From Sulfurimonas sp. (GTDB lineage Bacteria > Campylobacterota > Campylobacteria > Campylobacterales > Sulfurimonadaceae): DNA of 35,395 bases. Every line of letters begins with the position of its first letter. Positions within the stretch are counted from its first letter, which is position 1. The translations under genes were made by a program, and so were the position numbers. The notes under the pieces are model-generated. The model worked only from the letters and a program-made list of their open reading frames with translations, did not search any database and had not been told where the DNA came from. Shown piece after piece: positions 1-8,312 of the stretch. The DNA is taken from NCBI GenBank assembly GCA_016735225.1, contig JAERRX010000153.1:1-35395 (forward strand), given 5' to 3'.

Positions 1-1869
1 GATGATATTATATCTCTTGAACAGGGCTTAAAAGAGTATATTATCATTGATGGGCAACAAAGAATTACTACGACAATGTTGTTTTTAAAAGCTCTCTATG
101 ATTTGAGTCAAGATAAGTGGGAAAAAGAGGAGATACTTGAGCATTTTTTGATCAATAAAATCAGAGGTAGTCATAAACTAAAACTAAAACCAATTAAAAA
201 TGATAATGAAATTTTTGAAAAATTATTAAACAACAAAGAGATAGATAAAGTTCAAAATTCAAGAATTGTCATAAATTATACATTTTTTAAAAATCATATA
301 GAAAATTCTGATATAAGTATAAGTAAATATTTTCAAGCATTTAGAAGAATTTGGATTGTTTATATTGAGCTAGATAGGCAAAAAGATGATCCTCAACTTA
401 TCTTTGAAAGTATAAATTCAACAGGTTTAAGTCTTAGTCAGGCTGATTTAATTCGTAACTTTATTCTTATGGATAAAGAGTACAAGGAACAAAACTATCT
501 TTTTGAAGAGTATTGGTCAAAAATAGAAAAACTTTTAACTAGTACAAAAATATCATCTTTTATAAGAGATTATTTAACTATGAAAGAGAGCAAGATATCA
601 AAAGAGAGTGAAGTGTATATGAATTTTAAAAAATATTCACTTACATTAAATATGGCTATTGAAAACTTGCTAAAAGATTTGCTCTACTATGCAGATATTT
701 ATTCTAAATTATTATATTTGCATCATGAAAACAAAGAGATAAACGAGATACTTAAAGAGTTTAAAGATCTAAAGGTAACCGTCGCATTTCCATATCTGCT
801 TAATCTATTTAGTGATTTAAACCAACATATTATAGATGAAACTGTTTTGATTGAGTGTTTAAAACTGATTAGAGATTATATATTTAGAAGATTGGTTTGT
901 GAATACAACACAAATGCTCTCAATAAAGTTTTTCAATCACTACACAAAGATTTAATCTCTATAGAAAATTATAAAGATAATTATTATGAGTATTTAGCAA
1001 GTGTTTTGATAGAAAAAAAAGGGACTGCACTATTCCCTAAAGATGAAGAGTTTAAACAATATTTTACAACAAAAGATATCTATAAGTTTAAAAATAAAAA
1101 TTATCTTTTATACTCTTTAGAAAGTTTTGAGAATAAAGAGCTAGTTCCATTTGCTGATTTGACGATAGAGCATATTATGCCACAAAAATTAACTACAAAA
1201 TGGGAGATAGAATTAGGCAATAAATCTAATGAGGTTTATGAGAGGTATCTGCACAATATTGGCAACTTGACACTAAGTGGCTATAACTCAAACTTATCCA
1301 ATAAAAGCTTTAATGACAAAAAAGAGATAATCAAAACAAGTGGTGTTAAGTTAAATAAATATTTTCAAAGTGTTGATTGTTGGACTAAAGAGGAGATAGA
1401 AAAAAGAGCCTTGTTTTTGTATGAGAAGATAGCTTTAGATATCTGGAAATTTCCTACTGTTAACAAATCTTTATTTGTTAAGTCTGAAATGCAAGAATTT
1501 TATACTTTAAGTGATAGTGTTGAGGTGGCTGGTAAAAAACTTAAAAAAATAGATATACAAATAAATAATGAATTAGTTGTTATTGAAGAAAAAAGCTGGA
1601 TTGATAATTTTATAAAATTTAATAATTGCCTTTATGATTATGATACAACATTGTTTTTAAGTTTTTTAGAAGATGATGATTTTCAAGGAGATAAGCATAG
1701 AATTATTGCAAGTAAGGCAGAAAACTGTAGAAAATCAAGGAAACTCAATGACAATATAGATATTTATATAGAGAGTAACTTAGGTGCAAATTCGCTATTG
1801 AAATATATGAAATTAATTTCAGAAAAATATGGGCTAGAAGATGATGATGTTGTGTTTTATGTTAGTTAA
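1..1869 (+). CDS. GmrSD/RloF-like DUF262 + DUF1524 (HNH) protein, 5' truncated by the window edge
   Basis: The frame is open from base 1 (DDIISLEQGLKEYIIIDGQQRITTTMLF), so the ORF-track start at 76 is internal. DGQQR motif of DUF262; HNH-type DUF1524 motif TIEHIMPQKL...YLHNIGNLTLSGYNSNLSNKSF. Confidence 0.85.
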   Translation, partial: DDIISLEQGLKEYIIIDGQQRITTTMLFLKALYDLSQDKWEKEEILEHFLINKIRGSHKLKLKPIKNDNEIFEKLLNNKEIDKVQNSRIVINYTFFKNHIENSDISISKYFQAFRRIWIVYIELDRQKDDPQLIFESINSTGLSLSQADLIRNFILMDKEYKEQNYLFEEYWSKIEKLLTSTKISSFIRDYLTMKESKISKESEVYMNFKKYSLTLNMAIENLLKDLLYYADIYSKLLYLHHENKEINEILKEFKDLKVTVAFPYLLNLFSDLNQHIIDETVLIECLKLIRDYIFRRLVCEYNTNALNKVFQSLHKDLISIENYKDNYYEYLASVLIEKKGTALFPKDEEFKQYFTTKDIYKFKNKNYLLYSLESFENKELVPFADLTIEHIMPQKLTTKWEIELGNKSNEVYERYLHNIGNLTLSGYNSNLSNKSFNDKKEIIKTSGVKLNKYFQSVDCWTKEEIEKRALFLYEKIALDIWKFPTVNKSLFVKSEMQEFYTLSDSVEVAGKKLKKIDIQINNELVVIEEKSWIDNFIKFNNCLYDYDTTLFLSFLEDDDFQGDKHRIIASKAENCRKSRKLNDNIDIYIESNLGANSLLKYMKLISEKYGLEDDDVVFYVS

Positions 1870-2079
1870 ATAGGTATGAGACTAAGAAGCTAGACAGAAC
1901 TGACTATAGCAAACAGATTATCAAAAGATTTGGAGCCTGTATATGGAAGTAGTTATTCATGCAGACAACTATATTTATTATTGCAGTTTTATAAAGAATT
2001 TTCAAATACGAACACACTGTGTTCGTATTTGAACTGGAATCAATATAATTTATTAATACGGCTTGATAATGTGCAGTGA
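1870..2079 (+). pseudogene. Relic of a DUF1016 (YhcG-like) N-terminal domain
   Basis: Two frames together read TDYSKQIIKR / LSKDLEPVYGSSYSCRQLYLLLQFYKEFSNTNTLCSYLNWNQYNLLIRLDN-stop, resembling the DUF1016_N pattern (GKxxIxxLSKxLxxxYGxGFSxxNLxxMxxFYxxF...LSWxHYxxLLR). There is a frameshift near 1917-1930 and no catalytic C-terminal half. Confidence 0.6.
2001..2033. repeat. Perfect inverted repeat, 15-bp arms, 3-nt loop
   Basis: TTCAAATACGAACAC-ACT-GTGTTCGTATTTGAA read directly. Confidence 0.95.
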
Positions 2080-2132
2080 TGCAAATCTACATTAAATATA
2101 ACCAATAAAGAGATATAGAAGAGGATAATAAA

Positions 2133-2684
2133 ATGGATGATGAACTTAAGTTAAATATAATAACTATTATCAAAAAAGAGCAGTTGAATGTTGTAGAGAT
2201 TTTGGGAGATAGCTACACTGCAAGAAGCAGATATTTGGACTATGAGAGTGAACTGTCTCAAGCTGATAAAGATACAAAAATAGTTATACGAAAGATAGAA
2301 AAGATGTCGCATCATTTCTCAAAAACTGTCGATACAAAAGAGGAGATGCTAAAACTCTTTACAGATTTTTTTCAAGAGATAAACCCACATATGGAAAAGA
2401 TAAAGCAAAAGTATAGGGATTTTAAGAGAGATAAACCTACTCAAAACTCTCTGTTTCCTAATCATATAAGTATCTTAATAATACAAAAGATTTTGCAAGA
2501 TTATATAAGCTTTCTTATTAAACTTGAGGGTGGAGTTTTAGGGATTTACGATAAGGAAGTGATATATATGGTAGATGTAGAGGAGCAGATAGAGATTATT
2601 GATTTTGTGCAAAACAACACTAACCAGTCGATATTTATGCCTCTATTGTTGTCGTTTGGTATTGGATATCTAGTGGGATCTTAA
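2133..2684 (+). CDS. Hypothetical protein with a hydrophobic Gly-rich C-terminus
   Basis: 183-aa ORF with upstream GAGG-like RBS; no family recognised. Confidence 0.65.
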   Translation: MDDELKLNIITIIKKEQLNVVEILGDSYTARSRYLDYESELSQADKDTKIVIRKIEKMSHHFSKTVDTKEEMLKLFTDFFQEINPHMEKIKQKYRDFKRDKPTQNSLFPNHISILIIQKILQDYISFLIKLEGGVLGIYDKEVIYMVDVEEQIEIIDFVQNNTNQSIFMPLLLSFGIGYLVGS

Positions 2685-2792
2685 ACGGATCTTTTCTAGC
2701 ATCTTATGTTTTCTATATGTTGCTATATTTATCAAACAAATCACACTTTTTTGACACTTTTTTTACAGATAATAACCTTAACAATTTAACAA

Positions 2793-3248
2793 ATGGATCA
2801 ACAAATGACAAATAACAAAACTATACTTTCTTCAGTACTCCTAGTTTCAGTTCTTACACTCTCATCAGTAACCTTAACACCTCTAACAGCAAGTACCGAA
2901 ATTAAAGTCAAATCAATAACAAGCTCAATAGCTACAAACCTACAAAATAGAGGAATTAACAAAGATGCCTCTTGGAAGATTGCACAAACATTTTTAACTA
3001 TAGATGAAGAACTTTTTTCTCTTATGCTTCAAAACTTAAGTAGTAGTTCGCTTAAGCTCAACAAAGACAAAACACTGCACTATCTATCTACTCAAGCTTT
3101 AATGAACAAAGAGGTCGATCTTGGTTCTTATACCTATCTTGTAGGTATGGCTCAGAGCATCAAAGGAACTTACCTAAGCAAAGATGACTTAAAAAGCCTT
3201 AGTATTATCGCTCAAAAAAACTCTTTTTATCTAAATAGCTGCCTTTAA
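2793..3248 (+). CDS. Putative exported hypothetical protein
   Basis: Signal-peptide-like N-terminus MTNNKTILSSVLLVSVLTLSSVTLTPLTAS (the second Met may be the start); 4-bp convergent overlap with ackA. Confidence 0.6.
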   Translation: MDQQMTNNKTILSSVLLVSVLTLSSVTLTPLTASTEIKVKSITSSIATNLQNRGINKDASWKIAQTFLTIDEELFSLMLQNLSSSSLKLNKDKTLHYLSTQALMNKEVDLGSYTYLVGMAQSIKGTYLSKDDLKSLSIIAQKNSFYLNSCL

Positions 3249-4270
3249 AAGTTTACACACTCTCTAGCTATCTCTAACTCCTCATCTGTTTTTATCACTA
3301 AAACTGGGATGTTAGGAGCTAAGTCATTTGCCATTACACACTCTCGGATATAGGAAGAATTTTCACCGATGCCACCACTAAAGATGATAGCATCTACTCT
3401 TTGTAGTAGAGTTGTATATGCACCTATATACTTTCTTATTCTTCTTGTCATCATACTTAAGGCAAGTTTATCTTTCTCGCTGTTGGCTTCTACTATCTTT
3501 CTAACATCACTTTTAGAGCAGATGCCCTTTAGTCCTGACTTGGTGTTTAACATATCTTCAACCTCATCAAGACTAAAACCTAGAGTTCTTTGAAGATGTA
3601 TGATGATAGCAGGGTCGATATCGCCACTTCTACTGCCCATAACTAAACCTTCTAGTGGTGTAAAACCCATAGAAGTATCTATACTTTTTCCATTTTTTAT
3701 AGCACATATACTTGCACCATTACCTAGATGCAAGCTGATGATATTTAGCTCTGAGGTTTTTTTCTTTAGTATTTTAGCACTCTCTTTTAAAAGGTATGAG
3801 TGAGATGTTCCATGAAAACCGTATCTTCTTATCTTGTATTTATCATACATTTCATAAGGCAAGGCATACAAAAAAGCCTCTTTTGGCATAGTAGAGTGAA
3901 AAGCTGTGTCAAATACCGCAACTTGTTTTATATGTGGAGCTATTTTTTGACAAACCTCTATACCATCTAAATTTGCCATATTGTGCAGAGGAGCTAGGGG
4001 TATTAGCTCTCTTATCATCTGGGTCACTTCATACGTTATAACTACACTTTTACTAAACTTCTCTCCACCATGAACAACTCTATGCCCTATCATATCTAAA
4101 GAGTTAAACTCTATGTTTTTTTGTTCTAGTTTTAAGATGATTTCTTTTAGAGCTTCGTGATGGTTTTTTATCTCTTGTGCTATTATATCTACTATGACCT
4201 TTTCGCTACTCGTGTCAAATATTTTAAACTTTATAGAGGAGCTTCCTGAGTTTATTACAGCTATATTCAT
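3245..4270 (-). CDS. ackA: Acetate kinase
   Basis: MNIAVINSGSSSIKF, HRVVHGGEKF, FDTAFHSTMP, GFHGTSH, HLGNGAS, GRSGDIDP-like, FSGGIGENS. Start corrected to 4270: ATGA overlap with the pta stop; the extra 20 aa in the ORF track are antecedent pta-region codons. Confidence 0.95.
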   Translation of the reverse strand: MNIAVINSGSSSIKFKIFDTSSEKVIVDIIAQEIKNHHEALKEIILKLEQKNIEFNSLDMIGHRVVHGGEKFSKSVVITYEVTQMIRELIPLAPLHNMANLDGIEVCQKIAPHIKQVAVFDTAFHSTMPKEAFLYALPYEMYDKYKIRRYGFHGTSHSYLLKESAKILKKKTSELNIISLHLGNGASICAIKNGKSIDTSMGFTPLEGLVMGSRSGDIDPAIIIHLQRTLGFSLDEVEDMLNTKSGLKGICSKSDVRKIVEANSEKDKLALSMMTRRIRKYIGAYTTLLQRVDAIIFSGGIGENSSYIRECVMANDLAPNIPVLVIKTDEELEIARECVNF

Positions 4271-6348
4271 TGTTTTTGTGCCTGTATCGCCGTGATGGCA
4301 ACTGTATTTACTATATCTTCCACACTGCATCCTCTACTTAGATCATTTATGGGCTTGTTTAGTCCTTGAAGTATGGGACCGATGGCAACAGCATCACTTG
4401 AACGCTCAACCGCTTTATATGTGTTGTTTCCTGTGTTTAAGTCAGGAAATATCAAAACATTTGCCTTTCCAGCTACTTTTGAGTTTGGAAGTTTTGAAGA
4501 GGCTACTTTTTTATTTACAGCAGCATCGTATTGTATAGGTCCCTCTATAGGAATATTTGGGTTTTTTTGTTTAAATATCTGAGTAGCCTTTCTCACTTTA
4601 TCTACATCTTTGCCATGTCCGCTATCTCCTGTTGAGTAAGACAACATCGCAACCTTTACATCAAGCCCAAAAGCCTCTGCCGTGTCTGAACATGAAAGAG
4701 CGATCTGTGCTAACTCATCGGCATCTGGGTCTTGGTTTACAGCACAATCTCCATAGACTAAAACCTTTGTTTTTAGGCACATAAAAAACAGACTTGATAC
4801 TATGCTAATGTTTGGCAAGGTTTTGATTATCTGTAGGGCTGGTCTTATGGTTTCTCCAGTTGAGTGAACCGCTCCACTTACCATCCCATCTGCATATCCA
4901 AGCTCAACCATCATAGTTGCAAAATAGTTCACATGTTGCATAGCATCTAGTGCTGCTTTTTTACTCAAACCCTTATCTTTTCTTCGCTCATAAAACTCAT
5001 CTGCGAAAACTTGCATCAACTCAGAGTCCAAATAGTTTATAACAGTAGCCTCGCTTAGGTCTAAACCTAACCTCAAATAGCTCTCTTTTAACTCCTCTTC
5101 ATCTCCTAAAAGGATAACCTCTCCAAGCCCTCTTCGCAAAATAATCTCCGCTGCTCTTAATACTCTCTCATCTTTACTCTCTGGTAAAACAATGCGTTTT
5201 TTATGTAGTCTTGCTAACTCAAAAAGTTTATACTCAAACATCATCGGTGTCATAGTATCACTTGAAGCACAAACTATACCCTTTTCTATAGCTTTTATAT
5301 CTACATTTTGATGAAAAAGACCGAGAATTAAGGCTATCTTTCTCTCACTTGTTACCCTTAGTTTGGCATCTATTTTTGATATATTTTTTGCACTTTTGTA
5401 TGTGTCGGTAGAAACAGACAATATAGGAATGTTAAAATCATCAAGCCCATCTATAAGATTTTGGATATTCTTACCCATCTCTATATCGTGAGTCAAAACA
5501 ATAGCACTAATATTTGGGTAGTTTTTGGAATAAAGAGCAACTATAAGACCGAGTATGATGTCAGAGCGGTCTGATGGAACTACGACTAGATCGTCTTCTT
5601 CTAGCTGTGACAAAAAGTTATCTACACTTAGTGCGGCTACTTTTACTTTTTTTATGATTCTTGTATGATCTTTTTCTCCAAAAACAATACTCTTAGCATC
5701 TAGGCTCTCTACAACATCTTGAACTGTCAATCTTCCTAGCTCTTCCATCTCTTTAAAAAGATATACTTTTTTAGAATGCTTTTTTAGCTTTTTTTCTAGC
5801 TCCATATAGCTTTGCTCATCGATTCTATTTACAAAGGTTGCAAAGCTAGAACAAGCATCCTTGCTGATATTTTCACTCTCCATAAGCACATCTTCATATA
5901 CTTCTCTAGGTGTTCTATCTTTAGCATTTACTATATTTATAAGAGGTGAGCCAAAGTTTTGAGCTATCTTTATGTTTAGGTCATAGTTTATTGTTTTACT
6001 TAAAAATGAACGCCTAATACCTTCACATAAAACAAAATCATAGTTTTTTTCTAACTTTTTAAACTTTGTTATTAGTTCATTTATAAGCTCGTTATACCTG
6101 TTAGATGCTAACATCATCTCAACATATTCTATATCTAAACCATAACTATCTTCATGGTTCATATCGAGATCATATCTTTTTAAAATAAAGTCGATATCTC
6201 CATCTAGCTTTGACTTAGAATAGACAATAGGTCTAAAAAAAGCGACTTTATGGAGATTTCTTTTCAAAATCTCCATCATTCCCATAGATACAAAAAGTGT
6301 TCCTGCCCCTTTTTCTTGAGCAGATATATAAAGTGATTTAATATTCAT
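4267..6348 (-). CDS. pta: Phosphate acetyltransferase (with N-terminal DRTGG-type region)
   Basis: Full-length 693 aa; C-terminal PTA_PTB domain (RIVLPESKDERVLRAAEI, YADGMVSGAVHSTGETIRPALQIIKT, GPIQYDAAV, LIFPDLNTGNNTYKAVERSS). Confidence 0.95.
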   Translation of the reverse strand: MNIKSLYISAQEKGAGTLFVSMGMMEILKRNLHKVAFFRPIVYSKSKLDGDIDFILKRYDLDMNHEDSYGLDIEYVEMMLASNRYNELINELITKFKKLEKNYDFVLCEGIRRSFLSKTINYDLNIKIAQNFGSPLINIVNAKDRTPREVYEDVLMESENISKDACSSFATFVNRIDEQSYMELEKKLKKHSKKVYLFKEMEELGRLTVQDVVESLDAKSIVFGEKDHTRIIKKVKVAALSVDNFLSQLEEDDLVVVPSDRSDIILGLIVALYSKNYPNISAIVLTHDIEMGKNIQNLIDGLDDFNIPILSVSTDTYKSAKNISKIDAKLRVTSERKIALILGLFHQNVDIKAIEKGIVCASSDTMTPMMFEYKLFELARLHKKRIVLPESKDERVLRAAEIILRRGLGEVILLGDEEELKESYLRLGLDLSEATVINYLDSELMQVFADEFYERRKDKGLSKKAALDAMQHVNYFATMMVELGYADGMVSGAVHSTGETIRPALQIIKTLPNISIVSSLFFMCLKTKVLVYGDCAVNQDPDADELAQIALSCSDTAEAFGLDVKVAMLSYSTGDSGHGKDVDKVRKATQIFKQKNPNIPIEGPIQYDAAVNKKVASSKLPNSKVAGKANVLIFPDLNTGNNTYKAVERSSDAVAIGPILQGLNKPINDLSRGCSVEDIVNTVAITAIQAQKQ

Positions 6349-6387
6349 AACTTTATTTTAGTATAATTTTTTAAAAAAAGAGATTTA

Positions 6388-6747
6388 ATGTGTAAAATTA
6401 CTTTATCACCGAAAGAACTTATGAAGAGTAGATATGAGGCTTTTCTCAGAGAAGACTGGGACTACATAGAAAAAACATCACTTTATCAAAAGGCAAAAGA
6501 TCTAAAAGATATGGCATCTATAGAGTGGGTAAACTTAGAAATATTAGACTTTTATGATGATATAGTTGAGTTTAAGGCTTACTACAAAGAAGATGCTAGT
6601 ATGAAAGTTTTACATGAAAAAAGTAGTTTTGTAAAGATAGATAAAGAGTGGAAGTATAAAGATGGAGAGATATTTAACTCCAAAATTCACAGAAACCAAA
6701 GCTGTCCTTGCGGAAGTACAAAAAAATTTAAAAAGTGCTGTTATTGA
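6388..6747 (+). CDS. YchJ-like protein with C-terminal SEC-C zinc motif
   Basis: LMKSRYEAFLREDWDYI plus C-terminal QSCPCGSTKKFKKCCY. Confidence 0.8.
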   Translation: MCKITLSPKELMKSRYEAFLREDWDYIEKTSLYQKAKDLKDMASIEWVNLEILDFYDDIVEFKAYYKEDASMKVLHEKSSFVKIDKEWKYKDGEIFNSKIHRNQSCPCGSTKKFKKCCY

Positions 6748-6801
6748 TATTTAATAGACTTTAGTATATGCTTATACAAAAATTATACAAGGATTGTTCA
6801 G

Positions 6802-7785
6802 ATGAGTAATAAAGCATTTGTTGTTAATAAGCTTGAAGATAAGTTTACTTCAGGAGTTATGGAGTTAGATATTCCCACTATTGAAGATAAAGAGGTACTT
6901 ATAAAAGTCAGCTATTCAAGTGTAAACTTTAAAGATGCACTTAGCTCCATAGGTAACCCTGGAGTTACAAGAAAATTTCCTCATGTTACAGGTATAGATG
7001 CTGTTGGAACTATAGAACAAAGTAACTCTAAGCACTTTAGTAAAGGCGATGAAGTTTTAGTAACTGGGTATGATATGGGAATGAATAGCGATGGAGGACA
7101 TCAAGAGTATCTCAAAGTTCCAGAGGCTTGGGTGCTTAAAAAACCAACTTCTATATCAGATAAAGATATTATGATATATGGAACAGCTGGTTTAACTGCT
7201 GGACTTAGTGTCAATGAGCTACTAGCAAATGGCATAGATGCAAACTCTGGAGAGATCTTAGTAACTGGTGCTACTGGTGGTGTTGGTTCTATTGCTATCT
7301 CTATATTGAGCAAACTTGGGTTTAAAGTAGTTGCTATTAGTGGCAAAGAAGATAAGATCGACTTTCTTCAAGAGCTTGGTGCATCTGAGGTTATCTTAAG
7401 AAAAGATTTTGATATTGAGAACAAAAAACCGATGATGAAGACAAGGTTTGCAGGTTTAGTAGATACAGTAGGTGGCAATATCTTAGCCGAAGCACTAAAA
7501 ACTCTAAACTACGATGGAGTTGCAACTTGTTGTGGCTTAAGCTCATCTTTTAGCCTAAACACAAATGTTTTCCCCTTCATACTAAGAGGCATAAGACTTA
7601 TCGGTATAGACTCTGTCGAGTGTAAGATAGAAAAAAAACTAGCAGTATGGGAAAAGTTTGAAGATGAGTTTAAGATAGACACACTACAAAACATTACAAA
7701 CGAGATCTCCCTATACGACCTACCTCAAGCTTTTGAAGCCCTACTAGATGCTAAGGCTACTGGAAGATATGTGGTAAAAATATAA
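6802..7785 (+). CDS. YhdH/YhfP-family quinone oxidoreductase (acrylyl-CoA reductase type)
   Basis: MDR-type fold: VSYSSVNFKDALSSIGNPGVTRKFPHVTGIDAVGTIE, ILVTGATGGVGSIAISILSKLGFKVVAISGK. Confidence 0.88.
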   Translation: MSNKAFVVNKLEDKFTSGVMELDIPTIEDKEVLIKVSYSSVNFKDALSSIGNPGVTRKFPHVTGIDAVGTIEQSNSKHFSKGDEVLVTGYDMGMNSDGGHQEYLKVPEAWVLKKPTSISDKDIMIYGTAGLTAGLSVNELLANGIDANSGEILVTGATGGVGSIAISILSKLGFKVVAISGKEDKIDFLQELGASEVILRKDFDIENKKPMMKTRFAGLVDTVGGNILAEALKTLNYDGVATCCGLSSSFSLNTNVFPFILRGIRLIGIDSVECKIEKKLAVWEKFEDEFKIDTLQNITNEISLYDLPQAFEALLDAKATGRYVVKI

Positions 7786-7810
7786 AAGAAGTTCTCCCTA
7801 CACTTCTTTT
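7784..7810. terminator. Hairpin between convergent genes, possible bidirectional terminator
   Basis: AAAAGAAGT-N9-ACTTCTTTT between the yhdH-like stop (7785) and the GNAT gene 3' end; on the minus strand it is followed by ATATTTTT. Confidence 0.6.
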
Positions 7811-8214
7811 AAAAAAACAATGCTTTTTTTCTTAAAAGCATTGTTTTCATAAAAAATATGTGCATCTTCTTTTTGAAGGTCTGAAGATAGCACTATATTT
7901 TCACACATAGATGTTTTTGCAAAATCGTCTAAATATTTTAACATCTCTTTTGCATAGCCTTTGTTTCTATGCTTTTCATCAGTAACTAGATCATAAACAA
8001 ATAGATGCCGTTTGTGATAAAGGTTTGTTATGATAGAAACACCTGCATAACTCATAAGCTCGCCTCGCTCTAAAACGCCAAACATCTTATAGTTGATATG
8101 TCGCATCTCATATATAAGGTCTTCAAACTCTTTATATGAAAGCTCAACTCTCAACTGTTTTACAAGATCGTAAACTGGATATAACTCTTTTAAACTCATC
8201 TCTCTTATTTGCAT
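7798..8214 (-). CDS. GNAT-family N-acetyltransferase
   Basis: 138 aa; YAGVSIITN..., VFDLVT-like VYDLVTDEKHRNKGYAKEMLKYL acetyl-CoA-binding motif, FYENNAFKKKS. Confidence 0.85.
   Translation of the reverse strand: MQIREMSLKELYPVYDLVKQLRVELSYKEFEDLIYEMRHINYKMFGVLERGELMSYAGVSIITNLYHKRHLFVYDLVTDEKHRNKGYAKEMLKYLDDFAKTSMCENIVLSSDLQKEDAHIFYENNAFKKKSIVFLKEV
7814..7847. repeat. Perfect 14-bp inverted repeat inside the 3' end of the GNAT gene
   Basis: AAAACAATGCTTTT-TTTCTT-AAAAGCATTGTTTT read directly. Confidence 0.95.
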
Positions 8215-8312
8215 ATTGATATTTTACATAAAACTAAATTACAATATAATAAATAATGCTTTTTTAAACAACTCTTAGCTATAATCGCAAAAATTTCACA
8301 AGAGAAACAATC

